Source of the DNA: Ignavibacteria bacterium
GTDB lineage: Bacteria > Bacteroidota > Ignavibacteria > Tepidaquicellales > Tepidaquicellaceae
Assembly: GCA_016719565.1 (NCBI GenBank)
Contig: JADJYU010000012.1
Location: 62,001-126,000 of the forward strand
Reading direction: 5' to 3'
Length of the DNA: 64,000 nt
The notes under the pieces are model-generated. The model ran no database searches. It had not been told where the DNA came from and saw only the letters and a list, made by a program, of their open reading frames with translations. A program made the position numbers and the translations under genes. Shown here in pieces: positions 56,965-64,000 of the stretch (its first letter is position 1; every line of letters begins with the position of its first letter).

Positions 56965-58076
56965 ATGAAAATCTTTTAATAATTAATAAATCCTGGCAAT
57001 ATTTTTGCCAATAGAAAAACCTTGGTTCCGGAGTTATGATTTAATTACTTCTAAAAGATTGAGTTTGAAAATGTCACTCGTAAAACCCGCCCTGACTTGT
57101 TAATGATAATAGAGAAATCGAAATTAAAATAAATCAAGGAAGATTTGAGAATGTGAAGGGTAAAGTCCTTCCTTAATTGTAATAAAACTTGTCTTAATGA
57201 ACAACGTAAAGTTGACACGTACAAAACAATGTGCGTAATTTATGCACAATTAAATTGTTTGTCAAGAATGTTTTCCACACCGTTTTTTAACCCGGTGATA
57301 TTGGAAAATTTAACTTTAGAAATCTTATGTTATTTCTGAGAACGTGTTATGCAACATACAATGAATATTAATTCAAGTTAATAGGTAGTAACACACTTTT
57401 TGTCTGAGTATATATACTCATATTTACTAATATTTCATTATCCGTATCAGATTCAGCGTCAATGCGTATTTTAGAAATGAAGTTCTTTTCTTCGCTTTTT
57501 TCAAAGGGAGACACCTTTTATTAAATTATAAATTATTCTCAAATTATAAATTCCAAACTTTAAATCAATGAGAACACCCGGATTCAGATTATTTAGCTAA
57601 AGCCTCGGCTACGAACTTTTTAAATGCTCGAATATTCATATCATCCAAATTTCCCAATGCTCATGATCAGAGCTATTGAGATGAAAATACTTAGACAAAT
57701 AATTTTCAGAAGTCCTTCCAAATTCTCAAATCTCAGAGTTTGTAGCCGAACCTTTAAGTTGCAAAAAACTTTATATACGTTGAGAAGCCACCATTTGAAT
57801 TAATTAAAATCCAAAAAGGAAATACAGGTTTACGAATATTGTTAACATCCGAGGGCCTGGAAAGCCAAGATTATGTTTAAATTCCTATATTCCCCAGGCT
57901 AAAGCTTGGGACTACGTATCGGAAGTAAATAAAACTAGTTTTAAAAGTAAGGGGAGTCTCGGGAGTCTTATAAAACTTTGAGAGAAATTCCAAAGCGTTT
58001 GATTAATAAGAGAAGCATTTTTAAAACTATAAAGCAGGAAATTCATGTTACCGATCGAAAATTTAATATTTAAAAT
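56965..58076. other. 1.1-kb intergenic region without a supported gene
   Basis: All six frames are broken by frequent stops. I see AT-rich spacer, short palindromic remnants (gcctcggctacg near 57602 and its partner near 57730; aaagcttgggactacg near 57903) and no tRNA-like or terminator-rich structure. It separates the LytTR operon from the gene ending at 58077. Confidence 0.5.
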
Positions 58077-59531
58077 TTATAATTTATTATTAACTGCCCC
58101 CTCAAACCAATTCCAATACTCCGGCATCCTTGGACCAGACGTAAGATCCTGCCGAAACTGCAAAAACTTCTTACTGCTTTTATTCACTTCGTCGTTTTTA
58201 ATTTTTTCCAAGTAGTAAATACTGTTAAGAAAGTTATAGGAAGAGCGGATCAGTTCGTCGAAACGCGTCTGCTCTTTGCTTTTGCGGTCAAGATATTTGC
58301 GCATGGATTCGGCTTCGCGGCGGAGAGCGGGGAACTCGCCTGTCTCGAAATACATCATCATTTTTATCAGGCGCGAATAGATGAAATTTAGTGTGTCGGA
58401 TTTTTTTACTTTGCTGATATTCTTATTAATATCGGAATAATCTCCTTTAAAAAAATCCAGGATGATCCGTGATATGTTCAGAGTGTCCTTGCTGAACTGC
58501 GGAAGGAGGTAGGTCTTATGGACTTTCACGAACTCTTCCGCCCATTCGGTCTGATTTAGTTTTACGGCGTCGTTGACCATGCTGAAGAAAAGGAACGGCG
58601 GAATGTTTTTACCTTCCCTGAAAAAATTCTCAAAATATTTTCCTTCCATGGACTTTTTACGGAAGATGAATAATTTTGCAATATTCTTTCTGTCGGGCTC
58701 ACGCAGTGATCTTGTTTTAAGAAAACCTACGGAAGACACATAAAACATCGTCGTCAGATTGTCATCAAATTTGTTTTTATTGCGTCTGTAATAATTCTGC
58801 AGAGCGTCAAAGTATTTAACATCACCTGTCTCTGTCATCAGACTTTTATAATACAGCGTCATTATGTCAGGATAAGACTTTGAGAAATATTTTATGTGCT
58901 CATTAATGAAACCGTAAACATTCTGGATCATACCCGGCGGACGCCGCTTTACTGCTTTATGGGTATACCTGTCAGAATAATAATTAATATTAAATACTAA
59001 AGTCTGATAAACAAAATACAGATTGAGATATTCAATTTTCTTCAGGGAAATTTTCGATGTATCCTTACTGATGGTTGTGTGTGAGTGCACAAAGAACTCT
59101 GAATAAAAATTAAGCTTGTTCAGATAATAATTTTCATCGATCCCGAATTCACTGTCACTGTAGCTTTGCATTTCAGTGATCTTTCTCTCATAAGATCTCC
59201 ATAAAAGTTTTTTCCCGAATTCATTAAGCAGTTTCACCTCGCTTTCAAGTTTATCCTTTTCCGCTCTTTCGTGAAGGAGAAACTTTATCAAAACAGTTTG
59301 TTAAAATCAGATACAGCTTTCGTATGGTTTGACTGTTTACTTTTACTTTTCCGTACACCGCGCGGAAATATTTTTTTCGTAAACATCTTTCGGAGTTACA
59401 TTCGGATGAAAACTTTTTATATACTGAAATAATTTTTTAATAGTGCGGTACCTGTTGAAGTAAGGCGAGTGTATAAAGTTCTCAAAACTTTTCAGCTCAT
59501 CGCCTGTCAGCGAATTTATATCTGTCAGCAT
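58077..59531 (-). CDS. Hypothetical helical protein of FCB-group type, frameshifted
   Basis: The first 62-codon frame (from 59531: INSLTGDELKSFENFIHSPYFN, IKKLFQYIKSFHPNVT) and the 404-codon frame ending at 58077 are parts of one protein. Between them a third frame supplies FRAVYGKVKVNSQTIRKLYLIL, which fits the segment expected between these blocks. At least two length changes are needed, near the A7 run around 59375 and near 59290. The body is wholly helical with repeated Tyr/Asn-rich segments (MTLYYKSLMTETGDVKYFDA), TPR-like in feel. The family is recognised only as a conserved hypothetical, with no functional assignment. Confidence 0.65.
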
Positions 59532-60136
59532 AATTATTATTTTTAAAATATAGAAATTTTAAAAAGAAAAAACCTTACACGCTAAACTAAAAAAAATTAC
59601 TGCAATTAAAAAACATTAAATTTCCGAAAAGAAAATTTCACTTCACAAAATCGTCAAAATGTCCGTTGTTTTTTAAAGCAAACTCCCGTTAATTTTGTAT
59701 AGTTCTTTTAAATAGATTTCATCTTCACTAAGCAAATTGATCACGGTCAGTTGAAAAATAATTAAACTGTAATTTTAAGTAAATAGAATTTTTACTTAGA
59801 GGCTAAGGGGGACCAAAGAAAATGAAATTCTAAGATTCTCACATAAGAAGGAGAATTAAAATTAATAAGTGCAGATCAGAAAAAGAACCTGAAAATAAAA
59901 CAAAGAATGCAGAGTCTGATAAAATGAAACAGTTACACAGTAAAGAGAAAGCGTGAATTCAAATGAAGAATGATGAATGTGATGAGAAGAGGCGAATAAT
60001 ATAGACAAAGAACTGCAAATTCTGAATAAAGCTACGGAGAAACTTAATAAAGAGTTCTGATAACTGAAAAAGAAAAGGAGAAGCTGTAAAATGAAAACTG
60101 AAAATGAAAAAAGAAAGGGGGATGCAAAGCGAAGAT
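59532..60136. other. Non-coding spacer before the minisatellite
   Basis: About 600 bp of A-rich sequence with many GAA/AAAG tracts and no supported frame. The minus-strand frame at 59862-60560 covers part of it and is rejected as a gene because it is driven by the tandem repeat to its right. Confidence 0.5.
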
Positions 60137-60560
60137 ATGTGAACCTCAAATTAAGAGATGTGAACGTCAAATTAAGAGATGTAAATGTCACATTAAGCGT
60201 GGTATAAGTGAAATTATTTTCAGTGAATGTCAAATTATTTTCAGTGAATGTCAAATTATGAGAAGTGAATGTCAAATTATGAGAAGTGAATATCAAATTA
60301 TGGGAAGTGAATGTCAAATTATGCGAGGTGAATGTCAAATTATGAGAAGTGAATGTCAAATTATGAAGAGTGAAAGTCAAATTATGAGGAGTGAAAGTCA
60401 AATTATGAGGAGAGAAAGTCAAATTATGTGAAGTGAAAGTCAAATTATGTGAAGTGAAAGTCAAATTATGTGAAGTGAAAGTCAAATTAGGAAAAGTGAA
60501 TGTCAAATTATGAATAGTGAATTTCAAATTATGTGAGGTGAATGTCAAATTATTTTTCAA
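60137..60560. repeat. 21-bp tandem repeat (about 19 copies)
   Basis: The consensus unit on plus is gtgaatgtcaaattatgagaa, with variants gtgaaagtcaaattatgtgaa and gtgaatgtcaaattattttca. The edges are degenerate: gtgaacctcaaattaagagat on the left, and aaaagtgaaaaa on the right. The unit is a multiple of three, so the minus strand reads as a heptapeptide repeat NLTFTSH, but the only starts are non-ATG and no secretion signal precedes it. I treat it as a non-coding minisatellite. Confidence 0.85.
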
Positions 60561-60746
60561 AAAAGTGAAAAAATTTTAAAAAGTGAAAAATTTTTCACAA
60601 AAAAAATGAACAGAGGCAATAAAAAATAAAAAGTAATAAGTTCAACTGAAATAAAATGCAATGAATTGAAATAACCAGTAACAAAAGATAAAAGCCGGGA
60701 CATTTTCAAATCGAAGATTCCGGAATCTGCTCATCAGCAATAAGAA

Positions 60747-60775
60747 GTAGAGACGCCCAAATTGGGCGTCTCTAC
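60747..60775. repeat. Perfect 14-bp palindromic repeat (gtagagacgcccaa)
   Basis: gtagagacgcccaa and its exact reverse complement are separated by one base. It belongs to the same family as agagacgcaaaatattgcatctctac at 62055-62082 and 62561-62588. It lies 79 bp before the gene at 60854 and could also act as a hairpin in transcripts. Confidence 0.75.
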
Positions 60776-60853
60776 CGGAGATGGAACGGCGAATTAACAA
60801 TAAACCATAAACTAAAAAAATGCCGTAAATACGGCGAAAGGAAAATTAGTAAA

Positions 60854-61636
60854 ATGATTAAATATCAAAAAAACAAATACTCCATGTTTACAGGAGTGCG
60901 CGCGTATCTTGATGATCACAGCGCGGGATTCACCGACAATGAAGAATTCACGAATCATGTGAACACATTCAAATCAATTCTTCATAACATTGAAGCGACT
61001 GAAAACGAGAGAAGTAAGGCGACAACCGGAAAGGTGAGAAATAAAGCGGAAATGAGAAAAGTGGCGACGGACTACGGGCTTGCAGTTGCCGGAGCAATAT
61101 ATTCTTACGCAAAGAAAAAAGGCGATATACAACTGATGGAATCTGTAAATCTTAAAATTTCGGATTTCATTAAATTCAGAGATGCCGGACTTGTGATAGA
61201 GCTGACCTCGATAAGAGATACGGCAGCAAGATTCCCGGAAGACCTGGCGAAATACGGGATCACGGCGGATAAATTCGCAGAGTTTGAAGGGAAGATCGCA
61301 CAATATGCCGATGCTCTGGGCGCAAAGAATACCGGCACAGCTACTAAATCCGGTGCCAGGAAGACAATGCAGACCATGTTTAAGGAAGCTGACAGTATTT
61401 TAGATTCAATAGACAGACTTATGAATGAATTCAGAATTGTTGATCCTGATTTCTACGCGGGATATAAATCCGCCAGAGTGATAAAGGACCTGGGATTCAG
61501 ACATACAGGAGGGTTCGCGAGGAATGGTAATACTTCCGGTGAGGGAAGCGCAGCGGGTAATGAATCTCAGAATTCGGGAATCAGTCAGGTCAGTCAGATC
61601 ATTGAGACATCGCCCGGACAAGGCAGCGAACTATAA
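60854..61636 (+). CDS. Hypothetical protein (260 aa) with helical core and Gly/Ser/Asn tail
   Basis: The protein begins KYQKNKYSMFTGVRAYLDDH and is helical to ~residue 210 (TFKSILHNIEATENERSKATTG, VATDYGLAVAGAIYSYAKKKG, ITADKFAEFEGKIAQYADALGA, MFKEADSILDSIDRLMNEFRIVDPDF). It ends in a low-complexity tail (GNTSGEGSAAGNESQNSG). There is no signal peptide or membrane helix. Cytoplasmic proteins of this shape recur in FCB genomes next to intergenic repeats, but I know no function. Higher local GC and codon use distinguish it from the spacer around it, supporting a real gene. Confidence 0.75.
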   Translation: MIKYQKNKYSMFTGVRAYLDDHSAGFTDNEEFTNHVNTFKSILHNIEATENERSKATTGKVRNKAEMRKVATDYGLAVAGAIYSYAKKKGDIQLMESVNLKISDFIKFRDAGLVIELTSIRDTAARFPEDLAKYGITADKFAEFEGKIAQYADALGAKNTGTATKSGARKTMQTMFKEADSILDSIDRLMNEFRIVDPDFYAGYKSARVIKDLGFRHTGGFARNGNTSGEGSAAGNESQNSGISQVSQIIETSPGQGSEL

Positions 61637-61722
61637 CGTGTCCGAAAAACAAATCAGGTAAGACCGGATCTGAAGTAACATTAAGTAAACATTAACAAAA
61701 AAATTAAAAGTAAAAAAGTAAA

Positions 61723-61959
61723 ATGAAAAATAAAAAGAATCAGCACGTTATTCCGGTAAAGGAGGGTTGGGCAGTGAAGGGCGAGAAAAATTCCCGCCGG
61801 ACCAAAATCACCAGAACAAAATACGAAGCTGTCGAAAGAGCCAGAAAAATCGCAAGAAATAAAAAGTCCGAACTTGTGATTCACAACAGGGACGGTACTA
61901 TAAGCGATAAGGACAGTTATGGGAATGATCCTTTTCCGGAGAGGGATAAGGTGAAGTGA
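61723..61959 (+). CDS. DUF2188-domain protein
   Basis: The 78-residue basic protein matches the DUF2188 pattern: HVIPVKEGWAVKGEKNSR, then KYEAVERARKIARNKKSELVIHNRDGTI and the terminal DSYGNDPFPERDK. The family is a small alpha/beta domain of unknown role. A terminator follows 27 bp later. A truncated copy of the C-terminal half plus the same downstream sequence lies at 62313, so this locus has been partly duplicated. Confidence 0.88.
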   Translation: MKNKKNQHVIPVKEGWAVKGEKNSRRTKITRTKYEAVERARKIARNKKSELVIHNRDGTISDKDSYGNDPFPERDKVK

Positions 61960-61985
61960 TGGAAATAAATAAATAGTAATATCAG

Positions 61986-62016
61986 AAACCCCGCTGTAAG
62001 AAAGCGGGGTTTTTTG
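61986..62016 (+). terminator. Rho-independent terminator of the DUF2188 gene
   Basis: The stem aaaccccgct / agcggggttt with loop GTAAGAA is followed by a T run. An identical copy lies at 62480-62510. Confidence 0.85.
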
Positions 62017-62312
62017 TTTCCCCTCCTCCTCCCCAAGCCCCAGCTTGGGGAGGGCTGGCAGAGACGCAAAATATTGCATCTCTACCTTATGCACCGGTTT
62101 CTTCTTTGTAGAAACAAATTATGATTTGACGTTGAAAAATATATTGATCATTGATAATTGATCATTGATAATTGATATTTCCACCCCTCCTTCCCAAGCC
62201 CCAGCTTCCACTCCTCCTTCCCAAGCCCCAGCTTGGGAAGAGCTGTTATAGGTTTCACTCTACTTCCTAAGCCGATCCGCCCAAGCTGGGGCTTGGGCGG
62301 GAGAGGAGGTTA

Positions 62313-62453
62313 AAATCTGAAGCTGTCACTCGTGCAAGGAAGATCGCAAGGAATAAAAAGTCCGAACTTGTGATTCATAACAGGGACGGTACTATAAGCG
62401 ACAAGGACAGTTACGGGAATGATCCGTTCCCGGAGAGAGATAAGGTGAAGTAA
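62313..62453 (+). pseudogene. Truncated duplicate of the DUF2188 gene
   Basis: Codons from 62313 read KSEAVTRARKIARNKKSELV then IHNRDGTISDKDSYGND and PFPERDKVK to TAA at 62451-62453, matching the last ~46 residues of the intact gene with few changes. No N-terminal half or start codon precedes it; the upstream sequence is a palindromic aagctggggcttggg repeat. The nucleotide match continues past the stop for ~200 bp. Confidence 0.85.
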
Positions 62454-62479
62454 GAGAAATAGATAAATCGTAATATCAG

Positions 62480-62510
62480 AAACCCCGCTGTAAGAAAGCG
62501 GGGTTTTTTG
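62480..62510 (+). terminator. Duplicate terminator after the DUF2188 fragment
   Basis: Same hairpin as at 61986-62016, carried along by the segmental duplication. Confidence 0.8.
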
Positions 62511-62714
62511 TTTTTCATCCTCCACCCCTCCTTCCCAAGCCCCAGCTTGGGGAGGGCTGGCAGAGACGCAAAATATTGCATCTCTACCTTATGCACCGGT
62601 TTCTTCTATGTAGAAACAAATTATGATTTGACGTTGAAAAATATATTGATCATTGATAATTGATCATTGATAATTGATCATTGATAATTGAACTTTGTCT
62701 GCCATAAATAAATA

Positions 62715-62742
62715 GACCCATTAACATTGCTGTTAATGGGTC
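62715..62742 (-). terminator. Hairpin, likely terminator of the antitoxin-like gene
   Basis: The perfect 11-bp stem gacccattaac / gttaatgggtc with a 6-nt loop lies 97 bp beyond the stop of the minus-strand gene at 62839. On the minus strand the sequence that follows is T-rich (tatttatttat). Confidence 0.55.
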
Positions 62743-62838
62743 GGGCTAAGGATACTCTCCTTAGTGATGTAAACTTATAATTAACTTATGAATTATTAAT
62801 AAACGTTTCAATACTAATCATTGATCATTAATAATTGA

Positions 62839-63018
62839 TCATTGATTTTTTAACGCCTGATCAGCTAAAATCGATAATTCGTTTTGAGAATTCCTGAATT
62901 TGTTATACCATACTTTTTCATCTTCAATTTCATCAAGAATGATTTTAGCAATTTCATCCTGCTCATTTTCAGGGAGCTTAGAGATCCGATCAACGGCTTT
63001 TTCGAGTAATGTTGTCAT
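62839..63018 (-). CDS. Small antitoxin-like protein (59 aa)
   Basis: The protein MTTLLEKAVDRISKLPENEQ continues DEIAKIILDEIEDEKVWYNK and ends LADQALKNQ. This is the pattern of short addiction-module antitoxins with an N-terminal helical dimer segment (LPENEQDEIA) and a C-terminal toxin-binding tail. The ATG at 63016-63018 is well placed, but no toxin gene lies downstream (62.3-62.8 kb holds only repeats), so it appears to be an orphan antitoxin. The family call is from pattern and needs a profile search. Confidence 0.65.
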   Translation of the reverse strand: MTTLLEKAVDRISKLPENEQDEIAKIILDEIEDEKVWYNKFRNSQNELSILADQALKNQ

Positions 63019-63118
63019 AATATTTTTTTTAGTTTAAATTAAATCAAATTTAATTTTTATGAAATAACAAAAAATGATAATTGTCCCTCTTGTGAATGGA
63101 TTCCCGCCTGAAGCAGAC

Positions 63119-63233
63119 TGTCCGAAAACAAATTCTTTATGTCTGCCTCTAAGACTCAAAGGCTCAAAGAATATTGTTTTTAGAGATTTTAAAGCCTTTG
63201 AGCCTTTGAGGTAATTTCAAATGTTTTCGGACA
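63119..63233. mobile_element. MITE-like element with 12-bp terminal inverted repeats
   Basis: tgtccgaaaaca (63119-63130) and its exact reverse complement tgttttcggaca (63222-63233) bound a 115-bp palindromic sequence with inner arms around ctcaaaggctcaaag and ctttgagcctttgag. Outside them attcccgc (about 63101-63108) and gcgggaat (about 63246-63253) form a further inverted pair. It has no coding capacity. A related copy without the left end lies at 35934-36027. Non-autonomous MITE or REP-like repeat is the best reading. Confidence 0.65.
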
Positions 63234-63637
63234 TGCTGAAGCACGCGGGAATGACAGATCTCATTGATTACTTGCCTTTTAACCCACGGCGGAGAAAAAA
63301 ATCTGATAAAATTAATAAACAGCGTAGCTGTGACATTTGCTTTTCCTATTAAGCAGGGCTTTTAACCTCTAAAATGGAGGAGGAAAGGTAATTAAATTTA
63401 TTGTAACTTTTGCTTCGGACAAATATGTTTTACTCAAATGTTTGCAAAGAGTCTGTGTGCAAAAACATGTTACCGCTTAAATATTATACAAATTTCGCTG
63501 CGTAAATCATATTAAAGAATAAACTAATTTGAATATTAATGGGAGTTTTTGTAAGTTAGATTTGTTAATTAAATTAAATCCGGTAAAAATAACAGATCCA
63601 AATTCAAGTTTTTCTGACAAAATTATTTTTAAAAATT

Positions 63638-63847
63638 ATGACAACATTTAACATAGAAATTCTCGATCCAAAAGGAAAGAAATTGCTAATGGACCTTGCT
63701 GAGTTAAGACTTATTTCCATTACTGAAAACACTGCAAATCAATTTTCTGATACAGTAAATAAAATTCGTTCTAAAAAAGCTAAATTATCTCTTTCAGATA
63801 TCACTAAAGAAGTAGAGAGTATCAGATCGAAACGTAATGCAGGGTAA
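63638..63847 (+). CDS. Antitoxin of a PIN-domain toxin-antitoxin pair
   Basis: The 69-residue protein is MTTFNIEILDPKGKKLLMDL followed by AELRLISITENTANQFSDTV and a basic tail (VESIRSKRNAG). Small proteins of this form precede PIN-domain toxins and bind them. The next gene overlaps its end by 11 bp, the usual coupling of antitoxin and toxin. Confidence 0.8.
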   Translation: MTTFNIEILDPKGKKLLMDLAELRLISITENTANQFSDTVNKIRSKKAKLSLSDITKEVESIRSKRNAG

Positions 63848-64000
63848 ACCCGAGAGAATTGTAGTTGATACCAATATTTTCATTAGTTTTTTGATCAGCG
63901 ACTCTTATTCAAAACTGGACAAGCATATACAAAGTAATAAGATGAGGTTACTGTTTAGTGCTGAACTATATAATGAATTCCTCGAAGTAGTAAGCAGACC
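63837..64000 (+). CDS. PIN-domain toxin (VapC-like), truncated by window end
   Basis: ATG 63837 starts MQGKPERIVVDTNIFISFLI, where the Asp in VVDTNIF is the first metal-binding acid of the PIN nuclease fold. RLLFSAELYNEFLEVV, with its conserved Glu, follows before the window ends. PIN toxins cut RNA. It pairs with the antitoxin it overlaps. The remaining catalytic residues lie beyond the window. Confidence 0.85.
   Translation, partial: MQGKPERIVVDTNIFISFLISDSYSKLDKHIQSNKMRLLFSAELYNEFLEVVSR

Larger units (their letters stand above)
61826..62690. repeat. Tandem segmental duplication with palindromic and ttgatcattgataa repeats
   Basis: 61826-62175 and 62318-62690 are two direct copies covering the DUF2188 3' half, terminator, the ccccaagccccagcttgggg palindrome, the agagacgcaaaatattgc palindrome, and tattgatcattgataattgat microrepeats. 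Copies of cccaagccccagcttggg also fill 62200-62310 between them. The tattgatcattgataa array recurs at 62815-62845. Confidence 0.8.

Noticed and set aside
59862..60560. 232-codon minus-strand frame with NLTFTSH heptad repeats
   Set aside because: It starts at a TTG with no ribosome site or signal peptide, is generated by the 21-bp minisatellite, and its non-repeat tail is low-complexity Phe/Leu/Ser. Kept as a repeat, not a gene.
61681..62596. Minus-strand frames of 137, 71 and 61 codons near the DUF2188 gene
   Set aside because: They are shadows of the DUF2188 copies and palindromic repeats, sharing the same peptide because of the duplication.

Overview
The window reads as a chromosomal segment of a low-GC member of the Bacteroidota/Chlorobi (FCB) group, most like the Ignavibacteria. 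The main reasons are several secreted proteins ending in the type IX secretion (T9SS) sorting domain with an N-Y-P-N-P-F-N-P signature, promoter-like TAnnTTTG boxes, a LytTR regulator paired with a Reg_prop/Y_Y_Y histidine kinase, and lipid A and DXP-pathway genes. No rRNA or CRISPR array was seen.

Layout. (1) 1-7.3 kb: a plus-strand row of paralogous secreted proteins (LamG-like jelly-roll, cupredoxin, dockerin-like modules), most with a T9SS C-terminal domain. (2) 7.4-14.1 kb: tandem tRNA-Ser 3'-half repeats, then an intact tRNA-Ser(GCT) in which a ~6.0 kb element has integrated. The element is bounded by 107/108-bp direct repeats. It carries a tyrosine recombinase, an unusual DNA-polymerase-A-like palm protein interrupted by one in-frame TAA, a nest of inverted repeats, a PEGA lipoprotein and several unknown small genes. 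(3) 14.1-19.7 kb, minus strand: ECF sigma factor, membrane anti-sigma-like protein, TlpA-type thioredoxin, dxr and rseP, then tRNA-His and tRNA-Asn. (4) 19.7-38 kb: a broken crtW-like ketolase; xseA-xseB-dxs-lipoprotein-miaB-acyltransferase-glycosyltransferase on plus; ribE-ribD-GT2-lipoprotein-amidotransferase-lpxK-DUF374-lpxB on minus; a Tat-exported amine oxidase; and a three-gene type III polyketide synthase cassette (PKS, ICMT-like methyltransferase, AtuA-like small protein). (5) 38-44.6 kb: prfB with its programmed +1 frameshift site, a LolC/E-type permease, ubiE/menG, a Uma2-family gene and a Ycf48-like repeat T9SS protein. (6) 44.7-52.4 kb, minus: three large related secreted-protein genes (TANFOR-like, PKD/Fn3-like, glycine-rich), heavily frame-disrupted. 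(7) 52.8-57 kb: LytTR two-component pair. (8) 57-64 kb: repeat-rich and gene-poor, with a 21-bp minisatellite, a duplicated DUF2188 gene, a small MITE-like element and a toxin-antitoxin pair running off the end.

Two conclusions cut across the window. First, at least fourteen frame breaks fall in short homopolymers, mostly one A/T too few, and hit housekeeping genes that should be intact (prfB, ubiE, ribD). I read them as consensus errors, and I annotate those loci as single genes. Second, the tRNA-Ser element looks like a very small self-replicating or integrative unit built around a PolA-superfamily polymerase, the best candidate here for something undescribed.

Functional links: dxr and dxs both serve the DXP isoprenoid pathway. 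The LpxL-like acyltransferase, lpxK, lpxB, DUF374 and waaF-like genes build the LPS. The sigma/anti-sigma genes lie near rseP, the intramembrane protease that typically releases such sigma factors.
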